Part shown: piece by piece, positions 17,193 through 24,557 of the stretch
How the letters are laid out: each line of letters starts with the position of its first letter
How positions within the stretch are numbered: the first letter of the stretch is position 1
Origin: Gammaproteobacteria bacterium
Lineage (GTDB): Bacteria > Pseudomonadota > Gammaproteobacteria > Pseudomonadales > Azotimanducaceae
Length of the DNA stretch: 52,065 nucleotides
Assembly: GCA_002731575.1 (NCBI GenBank)
Contig: PCCE01000058.1
Coordinates: forward strand, 1-52,065
Direction of reading: 5' to 3'
The notes under the pieces: model-generated
The model's input: the letters and a program-made list of their open reading frames with translations, nothing else
What the model was told of the DNA's origin: nothing
Database searches by the model: none
Translations under genes and position numbers: made by a program

Positions 17193-17660
17193 TTAGGTTG
17201 TTTCGTTGGGCTTTGTATCCAAGGTGATAACCACCAACTTACCGTTCAGCCAAGCGGGTAGCCAGCTTGGAGCCTTGGGCCGTAGCCGGGCAAAAATTTC
17301 ATCTACATAGGCCTGATCGTCGAGTACCACCCGTGCAAGCCCGCGCAGCCGCTCGCCCCGAATCAGCGTTTGTACGGGGGCGTCGCCATCTACAAAGGCG
17401 CGCCACCAGCGACCGTCAATGCCCATAAACACCAGGTTGCCCTCGCGCAGGTAGTTCACGGGATAAATACGTCCGTCGGCGAGGGTAATTACCATGGTGC
17501 GAGCGGCCCGCTCGCCTTGGGGGTTGGTTTGAATCTCTGCAACGTCTCGAGCGTTGCCAGCAGCCATTCGGCCTGACAGCCAAACAAGCAAAGCTACAGC
17601 AACGAGGACAAGAATGAGCCAACGCAGAGTCGGCTTGGAACACAGGGCAGACACAGTCAA
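17193..17660 (-). CDS. small membrane-anchored protein, possibly PNPOx/nitroreductase-like split barrel
   Basis: 155 residues with one N-terminal membrane helix (LRWLILVLVAVALLVWLSG, about residues 12-30) and a soluble remainder. The segment RTMVITLADGRIYPVNYLREGNLVFMG, then GRWWRAFVDGDAPVQTLIRGERLRGLARVV, resembles the strand order of deazaflavin/FMN split-barrel proteins, which would place a cofactor domain on the periplasmic side of the membrane. This is a loose visual resemblance only. The start is TTG, overlapping the MoaD-like stop by 4 bp (TTGA), so translation is probably coupled. A substrate-delivery or electron-transfer role in the Mo-hydroxylase operon is possible but unproven. Confidence 0.7.
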   Translation of the reverse strand: MTVSALCSKPTLRWLILVLVAVALLVWLSGRMAAGNARDVAEIQTNPQGERAARTMVITLADGRIYPVNYLREGNLVFMGIDGRWWRAFVDGDAPVQTLIRGERLRGLARVVLDDQAYVDEIFARLRPKAPSWLPAWLNGKLVVITLDTKPNETT

Positions 17661-17899
17661 CCGCCTTCGATCCGCGGAATCAGAAAGACCTCTGCATCGG
17701 CAGGAATGGCTTGGGTCCAGTCGTCCCGATAAATTTGACCGTTGATAGAAACCGCAACGCCGCGCTCGAGCAGCGCGGCGAAGTCAGTATATCGGTCGGT
17801 TAATGAAGCCATCATTTCAGCGATGGTCTCGGCCTGTACGTCTAGCGTACTGCCGGGACCATCGGCGAGCTGAAACGTACTGCTTAGGCTAACCCGCAT
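17657..17899 (-). CDS. MoaD/ThiS family ubiquitin-like sulfur carrier
   Basis: The 80-residue protein has the MoaD/ThiS beta-grasp pattern: MRVSLSSTFQL, a helix containing TIAEMMASLTDRY, the strand VAVSINGQIYRDD, and ADAEVFLIPRIEGG, which ends in the exposed Gly-Gly tail required for adenylation and thiocarboxylation. The longer reading from 17950 runs deep into the Mo-subunit gene, so I chose ATG 17899, which overlaps that gene by 11 bp. It is placed directly after a molybdenum hydroxylase gene and overlaps the next gene, so it is part of the transcription unit rather than of a moaABCDE cluster. It may supply sulfur for the cofactor of this enzyme; that is inference. Confidence 0.85.
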   Translation of the reverse strand: MRVSLSSTFQLADGPGSTLDVQAETIAEMMASLTDRYTDFAALLERGVAVSINGQIYRDDWTQAIPADAEVFLIPRIEGG

Positions 17900-20156
17900 T
17901 TTCCTGTGCATCGATGGCCGCCAGCACTCGGGGTGGCGACATCGGCGCATGGGTCATGCGCACACCGGTAGCATTGGCAATGGCGTTACCTACGGCTGCC
18001 AGTGGCGGCACGATGGAGGTTTCACCTACCCCGCGCACACCATAGGGGTGTAGAGGGTTCGGCACTTCGAGGATCTTCGTGTCGATGAAGGGCAGATCGG
18101 AACATACCGGAATACGATAGTCCAAGAAGCCCGGATTCTGCAGGCAACCGTCGTCCCCGTAGATGTATTCCTCGTTCAGCGCCCAGCCAATACCCTGAGT
18201 CGCGCCACCTTGGAATTGGCCTTCAACGTAATCTGGGTTAATGGCCTTGCCCGCATCTTGCACAACCGTGTAGCGCACGATGCTCGAGCGACCAGTTTCT
18301 GGATCGACTTCCACATCACAAATGTGGCTGGCAAAGCCCATGCCCGCGCCGTCGGCGACGACTTCATTATGGCCGGCAATCGGCCCACCGGTGCGACCGG
18401 ACTTGGCCGCAATTTCTTGCAACGTCAAGGCAGGCAGATTCCCATGGCCTTCACCGGTAGCAATGGCCTGACCGTTTTCCCAGATCACATCTTCTTCAGG
18501 CACACCCCACATTTGGGCGGCGCGCTGCTTGAGTACACTGATGGCATCTCTGGCGGCGAAAATTGTCGCCATGCCGGATGAGAAGGTACCGCGGCTGCCT
18601 TCCGTCATATCGTTGTGACCCAAGGAGGTGGTGTCGGCAATGTTCGCCCGTACCTGATCGTATGGGATACCCAGCTCTTCGGCAGCGATCATCGCCATAG
18701 AAGAACGTGAGCCGCCTACGTCCACGGTCCCTAGGGTGAGGTTAACTGTGCCGTCGACACTGATGTTCAAGTCGGTACAGGTTTGGCCACCAATATTGAA
18801 CCAGAAACCACAAGCCACACCGCGGCCTTGATTCTTTTTCAGCTTTGCCCGCATATGCGGATGGTCTTTTACTGCCTTGAGGGTATGTTCGATACCAATG
18901 GGCCCATAGGTTGGACCATAAGGTGCCTGAGTGCCCTCACGAGCGACATTTTTAAGGCGCATATCAATGGGGCTAATGCCCACTTCCTTGGCCAGCAGGT
19001 CGATAGTGCTTTCCACCGCAAAAGCCGCCATGGGCGCGGAAGGCGCACGGTAGGCTGCCACCTTGGGTCGATTCACGACCACATCCCAGCCAACGGATTT
19101 GTTGTTTTTGATGTCATAGCAGGCAAAGGCCGTCATGCAAGCGAGCATCGCCCAGTTACCCGGGAAGGCACCGCCCTGATAGCGCATCTCGGCTACCGCT
19201 GCGGTAATGGTGCCGTCTTTCTTCGCACCCATTTTGACATCGATAGAAGTCGAGGAGGTTGGCCCGGTACCACGAAACACTTCATCACGGCCCATAACCA
19301 TCTTCACCGGCCGATTCGCCTTGCGCGACAACGCCAGCGCCACCGGCTCGCCCCATACATGGGTCTTGCCACCAAAGCCGCCGCCAATCTCGGACGAAGT
19401 GACTTTCAGCTTGGCAATATCCAAGCCCAGCAAGGACGCACAGACGTTACGGAATACGAAGTGGCCTTGAGTGGTCACCCACAGCTCTGCGCTACCGTCT
19501 GGGTTTACAGATGCCAAACAGGCATGCGGCTCAATATAGCCCTGGTGCGTTTGCTCGGTTTTGTACGTTTTCTCGATAATGACATCGGCTTCAGCAAAAC
19601 CGACGTCCACATCGCCGTAGCCCATCTGGGTTCTGGCCGCAATATTGGACGGCTTGCTTGGCTTCGGCTCTACACCTCGGGTAAAAATCCGGTCGTGAAT
19701 AACCGGCGCAGATTCGCTCATGGCTTCGTCTACATCGGTTACATGGGGCAGCTTCTTATACTTCACCTCGATAAGCTTTAGCGCCTTGGCAGCCGTTTGC
19801 TCGTCTACTGCGGCCACGGCTGCAATGGCATGGCCATCGTACAGCGCACGCCCTCGCGCCAAGCAGTTTTCCAAAATGTCTGCCAGCCCCTGGTCACCAC
19901 CGGTTAGATCCGGCAAATCGGCAGAAGTCACAATGGACTTCACGCCGGGTAACTTCTCTGCTTTTGCGGTGTTGATTTTGACAATTTGCGCATGCGCATG
20001 TGGCGAGCGCAGTACACGGCCAACCAACTGTCCAGGCGCACTGGCGTCGGCTCCATAACGCGCCTTACCCGTCACCTTATCGATGCCGTCAGGGCGGTTG
20101 AAGCGTGTGCCTACCACCTCATATTTTTTGTCTACGTATTTTTGTTCGTGACCCAT
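17889..20156 (-). CDS. xanthine dehydrogenase-family molybdopterin-binding large subunit
   Basis: The 755-residue protein has the aldehyde oxidase/xanthine dehydrogenase large-subunit pattern: DGIDKVTGKARYGAD at the N terminus, GGGFGGK near residues 258-264 (cofactor loop), AYRAP near 368-372, GTVDVGGSRS, EGQFQGGATQGIGWAL, and GVGETS near 709-714 with the catalytic Glu712. It lacks the AYRCSFR loop of CO dehydrogenase, so it should hydroxylate a C-H bond (N-heterocycle, aldehyde or aromatic CoA ester) using water. It has no Tat signal and is probably cytoplasmic. No XdhC-type maturation chaperone lies nearby; a MoaD-like gene does. GGGAGA precedes the ATG. Confidence 0.95.
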   Translation of the reverse strand: MGHEQKYVDKKYEVVGTRFNRPDGIDKVTGKARYGADASAPGQLVGRVLRSPHAHAQIVKINTAKAEKLPGVKSIVTSADLPDLTGGDQGLADILENCLARGRALYDGHAIAAVAAVDEQTAAKALKLIEVKYKKLPHVTDVDEAMSESAPVIHDRIFTRGVEPKPSKPSNIAARTQMGYGDVDVGFAEADVIIEKTYKTEQTHQGYIEPHACLASVNPDGSAELWVTTQGHFVFRNVCASLLGLDIAKLKVTSSEIGGGFGGKTHVWGEPVALALSRKANRPVKMVMGRDEVFRGTGPTSSTSIDVKMGAKKDGTITAAVAEMRYQGGAFPGNWAMLACMTAFACYDIKNNKSVGWDVVVNRPKVAAYRAPSAPMAAFAVESTIDLLAKEVGISPIDMRLKNVAREGTQAPYGPTYGPIGIEHTLKAVKDHPHMRAKLKKNQGRGVACGFWFNIGGQTCTDLNISVDGTVNLTLGTVDVGGSRSSMAMIAAEELGIPYDQVRANIADTTSLGHNDMTEGSRGTFSSGMATIFAARDAISVLKQRAAQMWGVPEEDVIWENGQAIATGEGHGNLPALTLQEIAAKSGRTGGPIAGHNEVVADGAGMGFASHICDVEVDPETGRSSIVRYTVVQDAGKAINPDYVEGQFQGGATQGIGWALNEEYIYGDDGCLQNPGFLDYRIPVCSDLPFIDTKILEVPNPLHPYGVRGVGETSIVPPLAAVGNAIANATGVRMTHAPMSPPRVLAAIDAQENAG

Positions 20157-20188
20157 AATTCTGTCTCCCTATGTCCTGCGAGTAATGG

Positions 20189-20692
20189 CTAGCTGCGCTT
20201 CTTGCTGCGGTTGTTGTTTTTGCGCATGTCCTTGGCCGCATCTTGTACGGCATGCACGATCTTGTCGTAGCCAGTACAGCGACAAAGATTGCCTGCCAAC
20301 GCATAACGAATTTCGGTTTCATTCGGATTTGGGTTGCGATCCAGTAGCGCCTTGGCAGCAACCAGAAAACCCGGGGTGCAAATACCGCACTGCAGCGCGG
20401 CGTGGTCGATAAACTTCTGCTGCAATACGTGCAGCTCACCGTTCTCGGAAAGACCCTCAACCGTGGTTACCTTGCGGCCCTCGGCCTCGACGCCTAGCAC
20501 CAGGCACGAGCAGACCAAGCTGCCATCAAGGGTCACGCTGCAAGCACCGCAGTCGCCGGTACCGCAGCCTTCCTTTACGCCTGTGAGGCCAACGCGGTTA
20601 CGCAGCGCTGTCATAAGACTTTCGTCGGTGGGGCAAGCGAACTGCACCGGATCGCCGTTTACCGTTGTTGAAACTAAGGTTGCATTACTCAT
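20189..20692 (-). CDS. xanthine dehydrogenase-family 2Fe-2S subunit
   Basis: The 167-residue protein carries both clusters of this family. The plant ferredoxin-type cluster uses Cys43, Cys48, Cys51 and Cys63 (CGTGDCGAC...C), and the helical-domain cluster uses Cys102, Cys105, Cys137 and Cys139 (QCGICTPGF and CRCTGY). It relays electrons from the molybdenum site to the FAD subunit. The C terminus is Lys/Arg rich (RKNNNRSKKRS), longer than in many homologues. Its ATG overlaps the FAD-subunit stop (ATGA), with GGAGG in front, and the large-subunit gene follows after 32 bp, in the order M-S-L. Confidence 0.96.
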   Translation of the reverse strand: MSNATLVSTTVNGDPVQFACPTDESLMTALRNRVGLTGVKEGCGTGDCGACSVTLDGSLVCSCLVLGVEAEGRKVTTVEGLSENGELHVLQQKFIDHAALQCGICTPGFLVAAKALLDRNPNPNETEIRYALAGNLCRCTGYDKIVHAVQDAAKDMRKNNNRSKKRS

Positions 20693-21549
20693 AGGGCACC
20701 TCCGGCGCGTTGAAATGCGAGTTTCGCCGCGCGCTTAGCCAGCACACCGGCGACGCGGGTGCGGTATTCTACCGTGCCACGCTTGTCGTCAATTGGATTA
20801 CAGGCCGCGCTGCAGGCAGCGGCTAGTTTTTCAAGGCTCGCATCGTCCAACTTGCTGCCCACTAGGGCACGCGCTGCGGCGGGTACGACGACGGCTGTGG
20901 GTGCTACTGCGCCCAAGGCGACCTTGGCTTTTTTCACCACACCGCGCTCAAGCTTGAGGCTGATGGCTACACCAACTACCGCAATATCCATTTCCGTCCG
21001 CGGAATAAAGCGCATGTAGGCATCGCCAGTACGCGGTTCGGGCTTGGGTAGCACGATGGCTTCAATAACTTCGCCCTTGGTCAGACAGGTTTTGCCCGGA
21101 CCTTCGACTACTTTTTCAACCGGCACAGTGCGCTTCTTGTTTGGTCCAACAATCACCGCCTTGGCTCCTGCGACTATCATGGCTGGCACACTGTCCGCCG
21201 CCGGCGAGGCGTTGCACAGGTTACCGGCAAGCGTCGCTCTACCCTGTATCTGGTCAGAGCCGATTAAGTTGGCCGCTTCCACGACGCCGGGCCAGGCAGC
21301 GTTTAAGCCTTTGTGCTCACCGATAACGGCGCCTGAAACCGCCGCACCAATGGTAAAACCCTTGGCAGAGGTTTGGATCTCGTTGATCTTTGGAATGCGC
21401 TTTATGTCGACGACTAGGTCTGGTTCGACCATGCCCATTTTTAGTTTCACTAGCAGGTCCGTGCCGCCCGCAAGCAAAAAGGCTGCACCTTTTTCCTTAC
21501 TCAGCAGGCCTGCCGCTTCTTTGGCGGACGCAGGTGTCGCGTATCTCAT
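20689..21549 (-). CDS. xanthine dehydrogenase-family FAD-binding subunit
   Basis: The 286-residue protein matches CoxM/HcrB-type FAD subunits: FLLAGGTDLLVKLKMG near residue 24 and the second FAD segment GRATLAGNLCNASPAADSVPA near 103, then the CO_deh_flav_C domain (RTEMDIAVVGVA, KKAKVALGAVAPTAV). It passes electrons from the iron-sulfur subunit to an acceptor. It is the first gene of the minus-strand operon; GAGGGG precedes its ATG. The promoter must lie in the short space between this start and the terminator at 21594-21612. Confidence 0.95.
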   Translation of the reverse strand: MRYATPASAKEAAGLLSKEKGAAFLLAGGTDLLVKLKMGMVEPDLVVDIKRIPKINEIQTSAKGFTIGAAVSGAVIGEHKGLNAAWPGVVEAANLIGSDQIQGRATLAGNLCNASPAADSVPAMIVAGAKAVIVGPNKKRTVPVEKVVEGPGKTCLTKGEVIEAIVLPKPEPRTGDAYMRFIPRTEMDIAVVGVAISLKLERGVVKKAKVALGAVAPTAVVVPAAARALVGSKLDDASLEKLAAACSAACNPIDDKRGTVEYRTRVAGVLAKRAAKLAFQRAGGAL

Positions 21550-21561
21550 CGTTCCCCTCTC

Positions 21562-21571
21562 TTAACGTTAA
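21562..21571. promoter_or_regulatory. palindrome upstream of the Mo-hydroxylase operon
   Basis: TTAACGTTAA is a perfect 10-bp palindrome 13 bp before the start codon of the FAD-subunit gene, in a gap otherwise limited to about 44 bp by the upstream terminator. It could be a regulator site controlling the operon, but a 10-bp palindrome can also occur by chance. Confidence 0.25.
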
Positions 21572-21593
21572 CTATCCCTGACCAAATACTCTC

Positions 21594-21612
21594 AAAAAAA
21601 AGCGCCCCGCGC
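21594..21612 (-). terminator. Rho-independent terminator of the thioesterase gene
   Basis: On the minus strand a GCGC-GGG-GCGC hairpin is followed directly by eight T residues (eight A at 21594-21601 on plus). The stem is only 4 bp but all G/C. It lies 49 bp past the thioesterase stop, and so separates that transcript from the Mo-hydroxylase operon. Confidence 0.6.
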
Positions 21613-21660
21613 ACTCTTGTATGCGTTTACGGCAGCAAGGGTAAGCCTTGGTCAATCATT

Positions 21661-22404
21661 TCAGCGTCGACCTATCCAAACCTGTTTGGAGTAAGCGCAG
21701 CGTTCGCCGCGCTGGTTAAACAACGCCGTTCCCGCAAAATGTTTCTTGCCTTCTATGTCCAGACACCAGCCGGATATGACCAGCTGCTCGTTAGCAGCAA
21801 CAGGCCGCAACAGCCGCGCCGTAATTCGACCCAACAAACCGGTGCGAATACCCTTGTTTAAAAAGGCGAACTGGCCAGGGCAGTCCAGTGCCGCCCAGAT
21901 AATTTCCGTTGGCAGTAATCCTGCGGCATCTGCAAAGGCTGTATCCGGGCACCAGGCAGCGGCAACACCATCAAAGCCAGACACCGATGAAGCAAATACC
22001 CGCAGGCCCTGACCAACGGCCACGTCTGCGCCACAGCAAAAACAAACTGGGTGAAATCCCGTACCGCCAGACACCACGTTCTCTATCGTCGGGTCTAAGG
22101 CCGGGCTGTAAGCCTGCGCTGCCAGTGCCCGGGCAAAAGTCGGCGGCTGAGGAACGCGCAGTTCCAAGTCGCGCGGCAGCGCCTCGCCAATCAACACATC
22201 ACCGACATAAGCCGCCGTTCGCGCCGACTCAACTTCCACATTAATCGGCACATTTAATGGCGTTGGTGCCCGAAGCGTAACTTCGACCCCTTGGGCGGCT
22301 TGCTGCGGGCTGAGATAGCTCGCCAGCAAACCGCTTACATAGCCCCCATTTCCAGATTGCGGTGGACCTTGATATTGAGTCGCGACTTCTACCGTTACTT
22401 GCAT
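21661..22404 (-). CDS. hotdog-fold thioesterase-like protein
   Basis: About 247 residues from ATG 22404, with AGGAGA just upstream; the longer reading from 22473 lacks a site. The N-terminal part has SGNGGYVSGLLASYL and VEVTLRAPTPLNVPINV, as in acyl-CoA thioesterase/PaaI-like hotdogs. The middle holds HPVCFCCGADVAVGQGL, a Cys-rich linker seen in double-hotdog proteins, and the second half has a LDCPGQFAFLN helix followed by LGRITARLLRPV. It probably handles an acyl-CoA in the cytoplasm. Its terminator lies at 21594-21612, and a -10-like TATACT lies 25 bp before the start. Confidence 0.78.
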   Translation of the reverse strand: MQVTVEVATQYQGPPQSGNGGYVSGLLASYLSPQQAAQGVEVTLRAPTPLNVPINVEVESARTAAYVGDVLIGEALPRDLELRVPQPPTFARALAAQAYSPALDPTIENVVSGGTGFHPVCFCCGADVAVGQGLRVFASSVSGFDGVAAAWCPDTAFADAAGLLPTEIIWAALDCPGQFAFLNKGIRTGLLGRITARLLRPVAANEQLVISGWCLDIEGKKHFAGTALFNQRGERCAYSKQVWIGRR

Positions 22405-22428
22405 GCTTCTCCTATGGAAAAAGCGCAA

Positions 22429-22434
22429 AGTATA
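22429..22434 (-). promoter_or_regulatory. -10-like element of the thioesterase gene
   Basis: TATACT on the minus strand matches five of six positions of the -10 consensus and would start transcription about 18 nt before the start codon. I see no good -35 hexamer at 16-18 bp, so an activator may be needed, perhaps one binding the inverted repeats at 22464-22529. Confidence 0.35.
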
Positions 22435-22463
22435 CGCTTCCGCAGAAAAACTTGGTCCTGCGG

Positions 22464-22529
22464 GGTGAGGCACAACCTGACGAGGTTGCAGTAGCTAGCC
22501 GTTGACCAACATGTTGTCTTGACCTCACC
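22464..22529. repeat. nested inverted repeats in a divergent intergenic region
   Basis: A 7-bp outer arm (GGTGAGG 22464-22470 with CCTCACC 22523-22529) encloses a 6-bp hairpin with a GACG loop (CAACCT 22473-22478, AGGTTG 22483-22488) and the 10-bp palindrome CAACATGTTG (22507-22516). TTGACC occurs twice, at 22502 and 22519. As RNA in front of the DUF4396 gene this could fold into a multi-branched leader; as DNA it could be an operator shared by the two divergent genes. Confidence 0.45.
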
Positions 22530-22554
22530 GCGGCCAAAAGGATTAGATAGCGCC

Positions 22555-23016
22555 ATGGAACAAAGTCTGCAAAACAGCGATAACAGCGCGACAGTTTTTC
22601 ATTGGCGCTGCAAACCAACTTGGCGGCAGGCCAGCAAAAACACCGCATGGTGCTTACTAGGGTGTTCGATTGGCGATCTCGGTACCATCGCCTATTTTCA
22701 AGTCACCGGTACGCCATGGCCAGTTTGGGCGATTATGACGCTGGCCATTTGCAACGGCTTAATTACGTCGATTCTTTTGGAAACGATTATTTTGGCGCGT
22801 CAAATGGCGCTAGCCGCAGCCTTTAAAACCGCCGTTGGCATGTCGTTTATCTCCATGATTGGCATGGAGGTGGCAATGAATTTAGTCGATGTGGCTATGA
22901 CTGGAGGGGCGATACTGAACATTCGGGTCGTACCCTTAATGCTGCTAGCGGGTTTTCTCGCGCCTCTGCCCTATAACTACTGGCGTTTAAAAGCCCTCGG
23001 CAAGGCGTGCCACTAA
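22555..23016 (+). CDS. DUF4396 integral membrane protein
   Basis: About 153 residues from ATG 22555, with AAAAGGA about 10 nt upstream. After a hydrophilic start, FHWRCKPTWRQASKNTAW leads into four hydrophobic segments: CSIGDLGTIAYFQV, AIMTLAICNGLITSILLETIIL, MSFISMIGMEVAMNLVDVAM and VVPLMLLAGFLAPLPYNYW. This is the DUF4396 pattern, often seen near metal or copper homeostasis genes, but its activity is not known. No such neighbour is present here. It is preceded by the nested inverted repeats and converges on the TolC-type gene. Confidence 0.82.
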   Translation: MEQSLQNSDNSATVFHWRCKPTWRQASKNTAWCLLGCSIGDLGTIAYFQVTGTPWPVWAIMTLAICNGLITSILLETIILARQMALAAAFKTAVGMSFISMIGMEVAMNLVDVAMTGGAILNIRVVPLMLLAGFLAPLPYNYWRLKALGKACH

Positions 23017-23055
23017 CCTAACGCCAGCTTCATTCTTTCGCTGGTTGAGCCGCAG

Positions 23056-24375
23056 CTAACCGCGACCACGAAGATTTGTTGCCATGGGGTTGGAGAGTAC
23101 ATACAGACGCCACGCCAAGGTCAGCCGCCCGGCGGTAACATCTGCCAACCGCAATCGGGCCTGCTGTAAATCACGGGCTGAGTTCATAACATCTAACCAG
23201 CTTTTTCGTCCCGTCAAAAACTGACGTTGGTAGGACTCATAGACTTGGGCTGACGTGCGCGCCGCTTCTTCCAGCGCAGGCAAGCGCAACTCGAACGACT
23301 TCAGCAGCGCCAGATCAGCACGGACTTGCTCGCGAATCGAAAGCTCGGCGCTGCGTCTGAAAGCCAGTGCCGCGGTGACAGATTCACGCGCTTGTGCTAC
23401 CCCTGAAAAACTCGAAAGCCCTGCACCGAGTTGGCTACGCACGCCCACCAACACACGACTGTTCGGACCCTGACCAGCAAACTGTAGATCGTTGATCTGG
23501 CGTTCAAAACGTAAGAACACATCGGGATAGGTTTGCGCACGCCGGGTTTTGATCTCTGCGCGCGCCGATTCCACTCCGGCGTCCGCACGCTTTATGCTGG
23601 GTGAATGCTTCAATGCCTCGTCAATCAGCGGCTTTTCGGCTGCAATAAGCTCTGGCGGTAACTCATGGCGAGCGGGCGCTAACAGATCACTTTTAAGACG
23701 TTCACCGGTCAACTCAGCGAGCACGGCGATAGCACTGACCTCCCGCGCGACCGCGGCTGCCTTATCCGCCTTTACCAACTGTAGTCGGCCACTTGCCAGC
23801 TCTAGGTCACTGCCCGTAGACACCCCACCCGCCAGTCTACGGTCAACCCGTTCGAACAGCCCCTGATGACGACTTTCGCTGGTTGCTAGAGTACGATTTT
23901 GTAACCACGCGGAAACCCACTCGCCATAGGCCTGCACCACCCGCAGGGCCAACTCACGCTGACTTTCCCCGAGGGACGCTTCAGACACCTTCACATCTGC
24001 TCGGGCCAGCGACATACCGCCGCGCAAGCGCCCACCGGTCCACAGCGGTTGCTCGAGGGTTAGAACAGTTGTGTCGGCGTCACCTTGAAAGTTTCTATCG
24101 AGATCGTCAGCAAAAGCCCGCTGATAAGAGACTCCGGGGGTTGGAAAGAACTGCCACCGCGCTGACTTGACTCCTTGGTTAGAGGCACGCAACTGAGCCC
24201 TACCGGCATCGATGAGGGGGTGAGTTTCCAACGCGACATCCAACAAGTATTGCAATGGCATAGCTGCGACTTGGTAGTCTGCTCGGGACTCTGATTCGGC
24301 CCAGGCAGGGCCAGCAAATCCAACACCTAACGCCACTATTAATGCGAGAAAAAAAGACAGGCGCTTGAACACCAC
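23056..24375 (-). CDS. TolC-family outer membrane efflux protein
   Basis: The 439-residue protein has a clear Sec signal peptide (LSFFLALIVALGVGFAGPAWA, about residues 6-26) followed by two long alternating halves of coiled-coil helix (for example QLRASNQGVKSARWQFFPTPGVSYQ and GVESARAEIKTRRAQTYPDVFLRF), the OEP/TolC arrangement that forms an outer-membrane channel. Start codon GTG with GGGGAG upstream. Neither an adaptor nor an inner-membrane pump gene is adjacent; the nearest exporter is the MMPL protein 22 kb away. It follows the P450 gene on the same strand after 182 bp. Confidence 0.9.
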   Translation of the reverse strand: MVFKRLSFFLALIVALGVGFAGPAWAESESRADYQVAAMPLQYLLDVALETHPLIDAGRAQLRASNQGVKSARWQFFPTPGVSYQRAFADDLDRNFQGDADTTVLTLEQPLWTGGRLRGGMSLARADVKVSEASLGESQRELALRVVQAYGEWVSAWLQNRTLATSESRHQGLFERVDRRLAGGVSTGSDLELASGRLQLVKADKAAAVAREVSAIAVLAELTGERLKSDLLAPARHELPPELIAAEKPLIDEALKHSPSIKRADAGVESARAEIKTRRAQTYPDVFLRFERQINDLQFAGQGPNSRVLVGVRSQLGAGLSSFSGVAQARESVTAALAFRRSAELSIREQVRADLALLKSFELRLPALEEAARTSAQVYESYQRQFLTGRKSWLDVMNSARDLQQARLRLADVTAGRLTLAWRLYVLSNPMATNLRGRG

Positions 24376-24557
24376 ATGCTCCCCGTTGGCCGTTGCTTAA
24401 AGCTTGGCCATTTAGGGGAGCAGGTAGACCGGGTAGTATTTTCTGGCGATAAACGGTAGCAATAACCAGATGAAAGGTCGGCGTATTTTCTCCTAGGAAT
24501 CGTCCAACCGTCGCCTAGAACGCTGGCACCGCCCAGGAACCAGCTTGTCAAAAACAG

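Noticed and set aside
17900-17950. 17-residue extension of the MoaD-like protein
   Set aside because: Would lie deep in the Mo-subunit gene and is Arg/His-rich; beta-grasp proteins begin at MRVSL.
18783-19781. 332-residue open frame on plus inside the Mo-subunit gene
   Set aside because: It lies fully antisense to a strongly conserved coding sequence, has no recognisable domain and no ribosome site; shadow of high-GC codon use.
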